The position numbers and the translations under genes are program-made. From assembly GCA_004297825.1 (NCBI GenBank), contig SCSX01000049.1, positions 1 to 46,743 on the forward strand: a DNA stretch of 46,743 nucleotides, in the 5' to 3' direction. Under the pieces are notes generated by a model that was not told the DNA's origin, made no database searches, and saw nothing but the letters and a program-made list of their open reading frames with translations. This DNA comes from Spirochaetota bacterium. Lineage in GTDB: Bacteria > Spirochaetota > UBA4802 > UBA5368. Positions 26,375-35,831 of this stretch are shown piece by piece; positions within the stretch are counted from its first letter, which is position 1; each line of letters opens with the position of its first letter.

Positions 26375-28066
26375 ATGAAGAAAAAGATCGCCCTGGGAGT
26401 CGCCGGTGCGTTGGCGCTCATCGTCATCGTGCTCATGCTTCTCCCCGGTCCGTCCCGCAAGGGGCTTCCCGAACAGGCCTATATCTTCCACAATGCGAAC
26501 GTCATCACCGTCGATGCGAAAAACCCGAGGGCGGAAGCCGTCGCCGTCGCGGGCGGAAAGATCGTATTCGTGGGCTCCTCGAAAGACGCGCTTGCCCTTG
26601 CGCTCCCCGGCGCGAAAAAGATCGACCTGAAGGGGAAGACCGTGATACCCGGCTTCAACGACAACCACGCGCATACGCTAGCCGCCGGCAATTTCTACCT
26701 TCAGCCCCTCCTGTGGGGAAAAACCTGCGAGGAAATCGCCGCGGTCGTAAAGGCCGAGGCCGCGAAGAAGAAGCCGGGGGAACTGGTGCTCGGGAACTCC
26801 TGGGACTACGACAAGTGCCCCAAGCCCGACAAGGCACTCCTGGACGCCGCGGCGCCCGACAACCCCGTGTTCCTGATGCAGTACTCGGGGCACGCGGCAT
26901 GGGCGAACTCGAAAAAGCTCAAGGACCTGGGCATCGACAGGAACACGCCCGACCCCAAGGGCGGACAGATCGTGCGGAATGAAAAGGGCGAGCCCACCGG
27001 CGTCCTCCGGGACGAGGCAATGGGGTCCTCCGCGTACGGCGATTTCCTGAAGGCGCTGCTCTCGGACGAACGCCACCGCGCCATCATCGACAAGGCCCTC
27101 CAGCTCTACCGCGAAAACGGCATAACCTCCGTACAGGACAATACCTGGGAGCCCTTCACGAACAGGCTGCTGTACCGGTACGATTTCGCGGGGACCCTCA
27201 CGACCCGTTTCGACTGCTGGGCGCAGGGAGACTCCGTGCTGCATACGCTCTTCAACTGGTTTGCGAAGTTCGACGATCCCTGGGTCACCCGCGGACCGGT
27301 GAAATATTTCTCGGACGGGGCCTTTTCCACGAGAACCGGCTGGCTCACCGCGCCCTACGCGGACGAGCCGGGGAATTACGGGTCTCCCCGCTACACGCCC
27401 GAAGAGCTCACAAAGATAATCATGGACGCTGCGGCCACGAAAACCCGGCTTGCCTTCCACGCTATAGGCGATCGCGCGATCACCGAGGTGCTGAACGCGA
27501 TCGAGAAGGCGCAGGAGAAATACCCCTGGACGAAGGACCTCCGCATGAGGATCGAGCACGTGCAGATCATGAAGCCGGCCGACATTGAGCGCATGAAGAG
27601 GCTGGGCGTCGTCGCGTGCGTGCAGCCGTTCGCCGCGTGCAATCCCGAAAAGGACGTGAAGCTCCTGGGCCAGGCGCGCGCGCGGACCGCATACCCGTAC
27701 AAGTCGATGCTTGCGGCCGGCGTTCCCGTGGCCATAGGCAGCGACGCGCCCGCGGAAGTGGACTTCCAGCCGCTCCTGAACATCTACTATGCCGTTACGC
27801 GTAAAACCAAGGACGGAGCCGTCGGCCCGCTCAACGCCGCGGAATGCCTCACCCCTGAAGAGGCGCTCTATTGCTATACCATGGGCTCGGCCTACGCCCA
27901 GTTCATGGAAAACGAGAAGGGCTCGCTCACGAAGGGAAAGCTCGCCGACCTCGTGGTCCTGTCGAAGGACCTGACGCGCGTCGCCCCGAACGAGATCAAG
28001 GGGATAGAGGTGCTGGCAACCGTAACCGGCGGGCGCATCGTCTACGACAAGGGCGCGCTGCAGTAA
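26375..28066 (+). CDS. Exported amidohydrolase (YtcJ-like metal-dependent hydrolase)
   Basis: Amidohydrolase-superfamily enzyme of the YtcJ/AepA type, 563 residues. A signal anchor (about 5-22) places it outside the inner membrane. The metal-site motifs are present: GFNDNHAH (first strand), FHAIGDRA, RIEHVQ and GSDAPAE with the late Asp. The N-terminal beta-sandwich half reads NANVITVD and the C-terminal half closes with GKLADLVVLSKDL, as in the family. GAGAGGA precedes ATG 26375. Substrate unknown; family members act on N-substituted amides, ureas or formamides. It converges on an acyl-CoA synthetase with a hairpin between. Confidence 0.9.
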   Translation: MKKKIALGVAGALALIVIVLMLLPGPSRKGLPEQAYIFHNANVITVDAKNPRAEAVAVAGGKIVFVGSSKDALALALPGAKKIDLKGKTVIPGFNDNHAHTLAAGNFYLQPLLWGKTCEEIAAVVKAEAAKKKPGELVLGNSWDYDKCPKPDKALLDAAAPDNPVFLMQYSGHAAWANSKKLKDLGIDRNTPDPKGGQIVRNEKGEPTGVLRDEAMGSSAYGDFLKALLSDERHRAIIDKALQLYRENGITSVQDNTWEPFTNRLLYRYDFAGTLTTRFDCWAQGDSVLHTLFNWFAKFDDPWVTRGPVKYFSDGAFSTRTGWLTAPYADEPGNYGSPRYTPEELTKIIMDAAATKTRLAFHAIGDRAITEVLNAIEKAQEKYPWTKDLRMRIEHVQIMKPADIERMKRLGVVACVQPFAACNPEKDVKLLGQARARTAYPYKSMLAAGVPVAIGSDAPAEVDFQPLLNIYYAVTRKTKDGAVGPLNAAECLTPEEALYCYTMGSAYAQFMENEKGSLTKGKLADLVVLSKDLTRVAPNEIKGIEVLATVTGGRIVYDKGALQ

Positions 28067-28086
28067 AACCCGCCCGTTCTTCCCGA

Positions 28087-28160
28087 AGACGCGATTCTCG
28101 GACGCGTCTCCGGGATTTCTGATCGGGCATGCGGCTCCCTTCCCGCATGGGAAGGAGCCG
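28087..28160. terminator. Hairpin pair between convergent genes
   Basis: AGACGCG/CGCGTCT (28087-28109) and a long bulged stem CGGCTCCCTTCCC/GGGAAGGAGCCG (28132-28160) lie between the ends of the amidohydrolase and acyl-CoA synthetase genes. They could end both transcripts; there is no long T run on either strand. Confidence 0.55.
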
Positions 28161-28171
28161 CCCCGGCCCGT

Positions 28172-30109
28172 TTACGAATACATCCCGTCGATCACGTCCT
28201 TATAGGCCTCCAGGATCACCCTCTTTTTCGCCTTCTGGGTGGGGGTAAGCTGCCCGTTGGCCTCCGTGAACCTGGACTTGAGAACTGTGTATTTCTTAAT
28301 ATGCTCGAAACCCTCGAGCTGACCGTTGGCTTCCTTGACGTCGCGCGCGATCGCCTCGACGAGGAGCGGGACGGATACGAAGTCGTCGCCCACACGGACG
28401 CAAATCCTCGCGCCCGAGGCAGTCGACCACTCGATCCCCGAATCGTCGAAGGGGATGTTCGCCTTTTTGAATGTATCGATGAAATAGTTGAAGTTGGGCA
28501 CGATGAGCGCGGTGATGAAATTCCGCTCGTCGCCCACCAGGAATATCTGTTCCACCGCCGTGCTCGTCGAGAACAGGTTTTCGATCTTCGCGGGGGCGAT
28601 GTTCTTGCCTACCGCGGTGCAGATGATCGCCTTTTTCCGGTCAACGATTTTGAAATATCCCGCGGCGTCCTGCCGGACCAGGTCCCCGGTCATGAACCAC
28701 CCATCCGCGGTGAACGAGGCCGCGTCCTCTTCCGGCTTGTTGAGGTAGCCTTTGAAAAGCCCCGCGCCCGAAATCTCGAGCTCGCCGTCCGGGGCCACGC
28801 GGGTATAGCTGCCGTTCGCGTTCACGCCCATGTAGCCCGGTTTGCAGGCCGTGAGCGGGTTCAGCACGCATGCGTTAAAGCTCTCCGTGGAACCGTACCC
28901 TTCGACCACCGCGAGACCCAGGGTGTAATAGAAGACGAGCAGCTCGGGCGCGATGCCGGCGCTCGCCGAGAACGAGAGGCGGAACCTGTTTCCGAAAAGC
29001 GCCCTCACCTTGGCGAAGAGCGTATCGGCCACCCTGAATTTAAGGCGAAGCCCGGCGGGGAGCCTCGACGCCAGGTCGAAGTCCAGTGCCATATTATAGC
29101 AGCCGTTCGCATCCTTCCGATACGCGAGCGCCTTCGCCCCCACGCCCAGCGCCCAGTCGAAGAGCTTTTTCTTCACGGGGCTCGCCGACATCTGCTGCTG
29201 GAACGTAACGTAGATTTTTTCATAGAGGCGCGGCACGCAGTTGATCCAGGTCGGGTTGTACCTCTGCATGTCGGCGAGAAGCGTTCCGGGCTTGTCGGCG
29301 TAGGCGATGCACGCGCCCTTGCAGAGCGCCAGGAGCTGGCAGGAACCGCGGTCGAAGATGTGCGAGAGCGGGAGGAAGCAGAGCGTGACGTCGTTCTCGG
29401 TCACCATCATGCGGTGGCGGTCCATGAACTCGCTCGTGCCCTCCATGCGGGAGGCCGCGGCCCAATGGGTGAGTATCACCCCCTTGCCCTGTCCGGTCGT
29501 GCCCGAGGTGTAAAGAATCGTGAACACGTCGTCAAGCGTCACGCCCTTCCACCGCGCTTCGTAGCCGGCCCGGCCGGTCTTCATCCACTCCCCGCCCCGC
29601 GCGGCGAGCTCTCCCATGCCCATCACCTTCGCGCCGTCCCCCCGGTAGTCCAGGTCCATTACGAAAACTTTTTCAAGAGAGGGCATCGAGTCCCACCCGC
29701 CCCTGATCACCCCCAGGGTCGATTCGTTATCGACGAACACGAACCTGCTTTTAGAATCGTTGATGATGTAGCGAACCTCCCCCAGGGAGAGCGTGGGATA
29801 AATGGTGACGCTCGTGGCGCCGCTGTTGGAGATGGCCATGTCCGCATGTGTCCAGTAGGGAGAGCTCGCCGACATGATCGCGACCTTTTCCCTGGCCTCC
29901 AGTCCCAGCGACAGCATGCCGCTGGCGAGGCGCTCAACGCGCTCCCGCAGACCGGCGTAGGTGAAGCTTCCCCCGCCGTCGCCCTTGTAAAGTTTCGGGT
30001 TGAAGCGCTGTGCGTCCCGTTCGGGGAAGCGGTCGCAGGTCTCCTTGAAATACTGCGGCACGGTCTTGAGCTGCATGTCGGTCCATTTCCATTTGGGCGG
30101 TTCGTTCAT
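28172..30109 (-). CDS. AMP-dependent long-chain acyl-CoA synthetase (copy 1)
   Basis: Activates fatty acids to acyl-CoA through an acyl-adenylate; 645 residues from ATG 30109 (AGGGGGA upstream, then MNEPPKW). The adenylate-forming motifs are intact: ILYTSGTTGQGKGV (A3, with Gly-Lys-Gly instead of the usual Pro-Lys-Gly), EGYGSTE (A5), DGWFMTGDL (A7), IVDRKKAIICTAVGKNIAP (A8, seen as DRKKAI) and a C-terminal catalytic-Lys region LTPTQKAKK. The protein is likely peripheral to the inner membrane. It is a paralogue of the gene at 33737-35542, about 4 kb away. Confidence 0.93.
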   Translation of the reverse strand: MNEPPKWKWTDMQLKTVPQYFKETCDRFPERDAQRFNPKLYKGDGGGSFTYAGLRERVERLASGMLSLGLEAREKVAIMSASSPYWTHADMAISNSGATSVTIYPTLSLGEVRYIINDSKSRFVFVDNESTLGVIRGGWDSMPSLEKVFVMDLDYRGDGAKVMGMGELAARGGEWMKTGRAGYEARWKGVTLDDVFTILYTSGTTGQGKGVILTHWAAASRMEGTSEFMDRHRMMVTENDVTLCFLPLSHIFDRGSCQLLALCKGACIAYADKPGTLLADMQRYNPTWINCVPRLYEKIYVTFQQQMSASPVKKKLFDWALGVGAKALAYRKDANGCYNMALDFDLASRLPAGLRLKFRVADTLFAKVRALFGNRFRLSFSASAGIAPELLVFYYTLGLAVVEGYGSTESFNACVLNPLTACKPGYMGVNANGSYTRVAPDGELEISGAGLFKGYLNKPEEDAASFTADGWFMTGDLVRQDAAGYFKIVDRKKAIICTAVGKNIAPAKIENLFSTSTAVEQIFLVGDERNFITALIVPNFNYFIDTFKKANIPFDDSGIEWSTASGARICVRVGDDFVSVPLLVEAIARDVKEANGQLEGFEHIKKYTVLKSRFTEANGQLTPTQKAKKRVILEAYKDVIDGMYS

Positions 30110-30235
30110 CTGGGTCCCCCTGTGCATCGGCGTGATTATTCCGTCGGCGCCCGTCACGCGGGCGCCGGTTCAACTATAGCAGGAATCCGGCAGTTCACCG
30201 GATAAATGATGATCTTTTTTTACGGGATGGATTTC

Positions 30236-30248
30236 GGGCCTTTGGCCC
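30236..30248 (-). terminator. Short hairpin after the APC permease gene
   Basis: GGGCC-TTT-GGCCC lies eight bases past the permease stop. The stem is short and not followed by a T run, so termination is only possible. Confidence 0.3.
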
Positions 30249-30255
30249 TCCGGTA

Positions 30256-31755
30256 TTATCGGTTACCGTCCCCGCGAATCTTCGCCATGACGCTGTGGCG
30301 CCGTCCGTAGGCGAAATAGATGCATACCCCGGCGAGGAGCCAGCCCAGCAGGCGCAGCCAGTTCTCGACCGGCAGTGAAAACATGAGCATGAGGCACATG
30401 AGTATGCCCATGATGGGCGTGAACGGGAAAAGCGGCGAGCGGAAGGGCCTGTCGAACTCCGGGTGCGTTTTCCGCACCACCAGCACGGCGGCGCACACGA
30501 TCACGAAGGCGAGAAGGGTGCCGATATTCGTAAGTTCGGCCAGCACGCGCAGCGGCAGGAACGCCGCCAGGAGCGCGACGAACAGCCCGGTGAGTATGGT
30601 CGATTTCCACGGGGTACGGAAACGCGGGTGCACCGCGCCGAAAAACGAGGGAGGCAGGAGCCCATCCCGGGCCATGGCGAGGAAGACGCGCGGCTGGCTG
30701 AGCATCATGACCAATAACACTGAGGTCATCCCCGCGATCGCCCCCACCCCGATGATGAGCTGCGCCCAGGTGAGCCCAAGCTGGCTGAAGGCGTCAGCGA
30801 CCGGGGCGTCGATATTGATCCGGTCGTAGCGCACCATGCCGGTGAGCACCGCGGCGACCGCGATATAGAGCACCGTGCAGATGAGGAGCGAGGCGATGAT
30901 GCCTATGGGCACGTCGCGCCGCGGATTCTTCGCCTCCTCCGAATGCGTAGACACGGAGTCGAAGCCGATATAGGCGAAGAAGATGATGGCTGCCCCGGCG
31001 AGCATGCCCAGGGGCGCACCGCCCGCGCCGGTCTCTCCCAGCACGGTTTTACCGAAGAAGCTCACGCCCGAAAAGCCGAAGGGCGCGAACGGCGTCCAGT
31101 TGGCCGGATCGACCAGGAAAATGCCCGCGACGATCACGAAGAGCACGATCACGAGCTTGATCCCGACCATGAGCGTATTGAACCATGCGCTCTCCCTTAT
31201 TCCCTTCACGAGGATCGCGGTGACGAGCAGTGTAATGATGATCGCGGTAAGGTCGACATACGCGCCAGTCAGGTAAAACACCCCGGTCTCGGGATTGAAA
31301 TCTATCGGCGCGCGCGCGAACTCGATGGGAAGCGCGAGCCCGAACACGCCCATGAAATTCTGGAAGTAGTGGGACCACCCGTGGGCCACGGTGGCCGATA
31401 CGACCGCGTATTCGAGGACGAGGTCCCATCCGATAATCCACGCGAAGAATTCGCCCAGGGTCGCATACGCGTACGTGTAGGCGGAACCGGCGACCGGCAC
31501 CATGGACGCGAACTCCGCGTAGCAGAGTGCCGCGAAGACGCAGGCGCCGCCGGATACCACGAACGAAAGCATGAGGGCGGGACCGGCCTTGTCATGCGCG
31601 GCTATGCCGGTGAGCACGAATATGCCCGTCCCGATGATCGCCCCTATCCCCAGGCTGGTGAGGGTCACCGGCCCCAGGACGCGGCGTAAACGGTTCTCGC
31701 CCTCCATCTCCTCGAGTAAAAGCTTCAGCGGTTTGCGGGCGAATAGTCGTTTCAT
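30256..31755 (-). CDS. APC-family amino acid permease
   Basis: Inner-membrane amino acid transporter, 499 residues and about 12 membrane helices, of the cationic-amino-acid/YfnA-like branch of the APC superfamily. The first helix carries the substrate-site signature GIGAIIGTGIFVLTG (about 36-50), and helix 6 has FFAYIGFDSVSTHSEEAKNP (seen as GFDSVSTHSEE). GGGAGC precedes ATG 31755. It lies between two minus-strand genes with gaps of about 140 nt, so it is probably its own unit. Which amino acid it carries cannot be told. Confidence 0.92.
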   Translation of the reverse strand: MKRLFARKPLKLLLEEMEGENRLRRVLGPVTLTSLGIGAIIGTGIFVLTGIAAHDKAGPALMLSFVVSGGACVFAALCYAEFASMVPVAGSAYTYAYATLGEFFAWIIGWDLVLEYAVVSATVAHGWSHYFQNFMGVFGLALPIEFARAPIDFNPETGVFYLTGAYVDLTAIIITLLVTAILVKGIRESAWFNTLMVGIKLVIVLFVIVAGIFLVDPANWTPFAPFGFSGVSFFGKTVLGETGAGGAPLGMLAGAAIIFFAYIGFDSVSTHSEEAKNPRRDVPIGIIASLLICTVLYIAVAAVLTGMVRYDRINIDAPVADAFSQLGLTWAQLIIGVGAIAGMTSVLLVMMLSQPRVFLAMARDGLLPPSFFGAVHPRFRTPWKSTILTGLFVALLAAFLPLRVLAELTNIGTLLAFVIVCAAVLVVRKTHPEFDRPFRSPLFPFTPIMGILMCLMLMFSLPVENWLRLLGWLLAGVCIYFAYGRRHSVMAKIRGDGNR

Positions 31756-31896
31756 GGCTGCTCCCGTATCCTGGTGTAATGGTGAACCGTTCCGTTACCG
31801 ATCCAATGATCGGACGGCCGTGCGGCGGGTGTCAAACCAAATATATCCGGACCCGATAGGGAAAAGGCGCCTTTCCCGGCACGCCGGGCTTGTTCC

Positions 31897-33453
31897 CTAT
31901 TTCCCCACGGCGTTGATCGTCCCTTCCAGCCGGCCCGACATCTCCGTGATCTTTCTCGAGTCCCCGGCGATCCTATCCGATTCGCTGACCATCGTCAGGG
32001 TCGTACCGTTTATTTCGGAGATGGATCTTACTATTTCATCGAGGGCGATCTTCTGTTCGCTGATACCGCCGGTTATCTCGTTCGACTTGTTCCTGACCCT
32101 GGCGGACTGGCTGCTCACCTGGAGGTTTACATCGGCCTGCTTTCGCACGTACTCGAAGATGCGGTTCATGCCGTCCGCGATCGCGTTGACCCGCTCGATC
32201 ACGCCGGTGATCTTCGCGGTCACCTCCATGATGTCGTTCATGCCCTTGTTGATCTCCTCATTGCTGGACCGGATGAGCTTGTCGATCTCCCCTATGCTCG
32301 TAGCGGTCTGGTCCGCGAGCTTCGAAATCTCGTCGGCCACGACGGCAAAGCCCCTGCCCGCGTCCCCGGCGCGGGCGGCCTCGATTGCCGCGTTGAGCGA
32401 AAGCAGGTTGATCCGGTCCGAGATGTCGTCGATGATGCCGATGATGTTCCTTATGTCCCGCGAGCTTTCCACGATTTTCCCCAGGCTCCCGTTCATCTTC
32501 CTCACGGACTCCTCTCCAGCCCTCGCTTCCGTGGAAGTGCTGTTGGTCTGCTCCATGGTGTCGCCCGCGATGCGTCCCACGTCGTCTATGATTCTTGAAA
32601 GCTCTTCCATGTGGGAGATGAGCAGGTCCAGGCTCCGGGCCTGATCGCGCGACCCCTGGTTCATGAGCTCCATGCCCGAGGATATTTCCTCAATGGCCGA
32701 GGTGATCTCCTCCACGGACGCGGCCTGCGTATGCGATGTCTCGGAAAAGGTCACCGAGGAAGCCGTCATCTCCTGAGCCATGACCGCGAGCTGGTTCGAG
32801 GTATCCTTTGCCGACTGGAAGAGGCGCTCGATTATGCCCACCTGTTCCTCGCTTTTCCGGAATTCGCCCCTGAGGCGCCTCAGGGCGGATGCGAATATTC
32901 CCGCGATCAACTGGCTGAGAATCGTTATAAAGACAGCCGAGAAGGCGATATGTATGACCCCCGATGTCGACGCCTGGAGCGCCGCCGGATCAAGCCGATC
33001 CCGCGTGAAAAAGAAAATCCCGATATCGAGAATGACGATGAACGCGCTCAACCCCACGACCCATCGCCGGGTACAGAACAGCGTGGCCATCACGATCACC
33101 ACCATCAGGTAGTAAAAGCTTGACGTGTAGATGGTATGGGGCGCCTCCGGCACGCGCGCCACGGCACCCAGGGCGAGCGCGAGCGTGGTTATACATACTA
33201 TCATGTTCGCCGCGAAATTATAATAGCCCGCACGCAGGATCAGCATCGCCGCCACGCTGAAGCCTATGATTCCGCCCACGACGGGCCCCGTGGTTCGCAG
33301 CGCGGTGGGATTTATCAGCAGGGAGGCGAGGATCACGAGGGAACCCACCGTGCACAGGAAAATACAGAAATACAGCAATGCCCTCGAAAGCTTCTGTTTC
33401 AGAAAGGACGCGTCCCGGTACCGGGAGAGGAATGATTCAGCCAGGCGAGCCAT
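31897..33453 (-). CDS. Methyl-accepting chemotaxis protein (paralogue of the 24.6-kb copy)
   Basis: Chemoreceptor-like protein, 518 residues, with about six membrane helices in the first 200 residues and no large periplasmic domain. A cytoplasmic coiled coil follows with the hairpin tip [17 protein letters not shown] (about 335-351). A strong ribosome site (GGAGGTAT) precedes ATG 33453. N-terminal layout (RYRDASF) and overall design match the 24629-26191 receptor (RYKDRDY). It may be regulated together with the next acyl-CoA synthetase, since both have an almost identical 18-bp motif upstream. Confidence 0.92.
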   Translation of the reverse strand: MARLAESFLSRYRDASFLKQKLSRALLYFCIFLCTVGSLVILASLLINPTALRTTGPVVGGIIGFSVAAMLILRAGYYNFAANMIVCITTLALALGAVARVPEAPHTIYTSSFYYLMVVIVMATLFCTRRWVVGLSAFIVILDIGIFFFTRDRLDPAALQASTSGVIHIAFSAVFITILSQLIAGIFASALRRLRGEFRKSEEQVGIIERLFQSAKDTSNQLAVMAQEMTASSVTFSETSHTQAASVEEITSAIEEISSGMELMNQGSRDQARSLDLLISHMEELSRIIDDVGRIAGDTMEQTNSTSTEARAGEESVRKMNGSLGKIVESSRDIRNIIGIIDDISDRINLLSLNAAIEAARAGDAGRGFAVVADEISKLADQTATSIGEIDKLIRSSNEEINKGMNDIMEVTAKITGVIERVNAIADGMNRIFEYVRKQADVNLQVSSQSARVRNKSNEITGGISEQKIALDEIVRSISEINGTTLTMVSESDRIAGDSRKITEMSGRLEGTINAVGK

Positions 33454-33571
33454 GGGATGATACCTCCAACGATCTATTTTTTTCAGCAGACGGCGCCTAA
33501 CGCCTCATTACAATAAAAAGGGGAATATTTAGATGCCCAACTGCTACGATATGTAATATTATAATAGGGGA

Positions 33572-33589
33572 TTGCAAGTAAAAAATTCA
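33572..33589 (-). promoter_or_regulatory. Shared upstream motif, copy A
   Basis: On the minus strand TGAATTTTTTACTTGCAA, about 120 bases before the chemoreceptor start. It matches the copy at 35778-35795 at 17 of 18 bases. Function unknown. Confidence 0.4.
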
Positions 33590-33668
33590 TGGGGCGCACG
33601 TTCACGCTGGACGCCGTCCAACGGCGGGCTGTTTCGTATAACTTCCCACCACCCGTCGCCTGAAATAA

Positions 33669-33692
33669 GGGGGCGCGGTTTCCCGCGCCCCC
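33669..33692 (-). terminator. Strong hairpin after acyl-CoA synthetase copy 2
   Basis: GGGGGCGCGG, four bases, CCGCGCCCCC: a perfect 10-bp G+C stem 45 bases past the stop of the minus-strand synthetase gene. A T-rich stretch (CTTATTTC) follows on that strand. The surrounding gap 33454-33736 shows no gene. Confidence 0.7.
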
Positions 33693-33736
33693 CGTGTGGT
33701 TTCACTATTCCGGCGAACGCCGGTGCGGCACACGAA

Positions 33737-35542
33737 TTACTTCGTCTGGTAGAGCCTGTTGATGTCGGACTGGTACTTCTGGAGCACCGCGCGCCGTTTA
33801 AGCTTGAGCGTCTGCGTGAGCATCCCGTTTTCTACGGAAAAGCCCTCCGCCATGAGAAGTATCTTTTTGGGGACCTCGTACGAGCCGAACTTGCCCTTCA
33901 ACTGCCCGCTAATCGTGTTTTCGAACAGCTTCACGACCTTTTCTTCCTTTATGAGCTCCGCGGGGGCCTCCGGCAGATTGTTCTCTTTCGCGAATTTCTG
34001 CAGCACGAGGAAATCGGGGTACACGAGTACCACGGTGTAGGGCATGTTGAGGCCGTAGACCATCGCGAATTCCACCAGGGGAATCAGCTTGATTTCCTCC
34101 TCGATCGCGGCGGGATATACGAACTTTCCGTTCTCCAGCTTAAACTGCTCCTTGATTCTCCCGGTTATATACAGGAAGCCGTCGTCGTCTATGTAGGCGC
34201 GGTCGCCCGTGCGAAGCCCCCCGTCCTGGGTCATGGTTTCCGCGGTTTCCTTGGGCTTGTTGTGGTATCCCTTCATCACGTTGGGGCCGTACACGACAAG
34301 CTCCCCGTCCCGGCTTTCCGGGCCGGTCTCCGTCTTGTCGATGGCGAACGTCACCTTGTCCAGGGCCTTGCCCACGCTCCCGATCTTGTACGCGAGCGGC
34401 GAATTGGCCGAACCCGCGGGCGATATCTCGGTCATTCCCCATGCCTCGTAGATGGGAAGACCGATATCGAAAAAGAATTCGGCGATGTTGGGGCTCAACG
34501 CCGCGCTGGAGCTCAGGGTCATCTTGAGGTTCCCTCCGAAGCGCGCACGCACCTTCGAGAAGACGATTTTATCGGCGATCGCGAACTTGAGATTCGCGAG
34601 GAAACTGGATTTCCCTTCGCGGGCGAGATCGCGTTTTTTCTGTCCCGAATTTTTTCCCATGAAAAACAGCGTCTTGGCAAGCCCTCCCTCGTCGTTCATG
34701 CGCGCGTGCAGACCGTCGTATACGCGGTTGAAAATCCTGGGCACGGCGACCAGCAGCGTGGGTTTCACGAGCCCCAGGTCGTCCACGATCGTCTGTGCGC
34801 TCTCGGCGAATCCGCATGAGCCGCCCATCCGCATGAGGGTGTTGAGCTCCGCGGTCTGGCCGTACGAGTGCGCCCACGGAAGAAACGACAGTGTGCGGGT
34901 ATGTTGGTCGAGCATGGGCATGTTCTTGAGACAGGCATGCACGTTGCTGCTGAAATTCGCGTGCGAGAGGAGCACGCCCTTGGGCTCCCCGGTCGTGCCC
35001 GAGGTGTAGATGAGCCCGGCGATATCCTCGGGGCCGGGATGAATGGCCGGGACTGGATTGTCCGCGCCCAGCTTCTCGAGCTCGGCGAGCGAATCGGGGC
35101 CGGTTCCCTCGATCAGGAAGATATTCTTGAGCGACTCGATCTCGGTCGTCCAGTTTTTCACCTTGTCGAAAATCTCCTGGTCCCTGACGAAGAGGACGCG
35201 TGTCCCGCTGTCGGTAAGGATATAATTCCAGATTTTAAGGAGCTCCGCCTTGTACATGGGGATGAATCGCGCGCCCAGGCCGTAGGAGGCGTAGCAGCAT
35301 GCGGCCCACTCAACGCTGTTGTTGTCGATGATGGCGACCCCGTCGCCCTTCTTGACTCCTATCTTGGCGAGACCGCCGCGGATGGCGTCAATCTTTTTCG
35401 CCGCTTCGCGGTAGGAGACCCATTCGTATGAATTAGTCTTCTTGTTCTTGGTGCCCAGCCATTCCCGGTCGCCAAAACGGGATAAAGTATCCTCGAACAT
35501 CTCAACGAGATTGTCCGGTTTGTCCAGCGTATACTCCCTCAT
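33737..35542 (-). CDS. AMP-dependent long-chain acyl-CoA synthetase (copy 2)
   Basis: Fatty-acid activating enzyme, 601 residues, in the bubblegum/long-chain branch. Motifs: LIYTSGTTGEPKGV (A3), EAWGMTE (A5), GGLRTGDRAYIDDDGFLYITGR (A7/A8, seen as RTGDRAYIDDDG) and a C-terminal LTQTLKLKR with the catalytic Lys. AGGAGGAAG precedes ATG 35542. Compared with copy 1 (645 residues) it keeps the canonical Pro-Lys-Gly in A3 and lacks the longer N-terminal segment. The two probably differ in substrate or use. Confidence 0.93.
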   Translation of the reverse strand: MREYTLDKPDNLVEMFEDTLSRFGDREWLGTKNKKTNSYEWVSYREAAKKIDAIRGGLAKIGVKKGDGVAIIDNNSVEWAACCYASYGLGARFIPMYKAELLKIWNYILTDSGTRVLFVRDQEIFDKVKNWTTEIESLKNIFLIEGTGPDSLAELEKLGADNPVPAIHPGPEDIAGLIYTSGTTGEPKGVLLSHANFSSNVHACLKNMPMLDQHTRTLSFLPWAHSYGQTAELNTLMRMGGSCGFAESAQTIVDDLGLVKPTLLVAVPRIFNRVYDGLHARMNDEGGLAKTLFFMGKNSGQKKRDLAREGKSSFLANLKFAIADKIVFSKVRARFGGNLKMTLSSSAALSPNIAEFFFDIGLPIYEAWGMTEISPAGSANSPLAYKIGSVGKALDKVTFAIDKTETGPESRDGELVVYGPNVMKGYHNKPKETAETMTQDGGLRTGDRAYIDDDGFLYITGRIKEQFKLENGKFVYPAAIEEEIKLIPLVEFAMVYGLNMPYTVVLVYPDFLVLQKFAKENNLPEAPAELIKEEKVVKLFENTISGQLKGKFGSYEVPKKILLMAEGFSVENGMLTQTLKLKRRAVLQKYQSDINRLYQTK

Positions 35543-35777
35543 CGCGTCTTCCTCCTGGTTAATTGCCCTGTATTCGTGAGAGATCGGGCGATGGTGCCCG
35601 GATCGTTCAAGTTAAATCGGTGCGCGTCACGCCCCCCGGCGGGACGGATGTGCATTTGTGCCGTGCCATACACTATACGATGTAAACGTCCGCGAATGTG
35701 GTCGGGATAAAACCCTGAAAACGAACTTTCCTGGAATCTCACGGGGAGATGAGTACTCATACAACAAAAGCCTTTTT

Positions 35778-35795
35778 TTGCAAGTAAAATATTCA
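35778..35795 (-). promoter_or_regulatory. Shared upstream motif, copy B
   Basis: Minus-strand TGAATATTTTACTTGCAA, about 235 bases before the acyl-CoA synthetase start, one mismatch from the copy at 33572-33589. It is followed by a TATGAG 16 bases after TTGCAA, which could make it a promoter. The rest of the gap 35543-35831 shows no gene. Confidence 0.4.
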
Positions 35796-35831
35796 CCGCG
35801 GAGCCGATCCGTCGTGCCCGGGTGGGAAAAC

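Noticed and set aside
28301-30205. A 634-codon open frame on the plus strand antisense to acyl-CoA synthetase copy 1, and similar long antisense frames at 40518-41912, 42012-43280 and 20490-21662
   Set aside because: They lie fully opposite genes with clear catalytic motifs, are rich in Arg/His/Pro/Glu as expected for antisense of high-GC genes, and show no domain.
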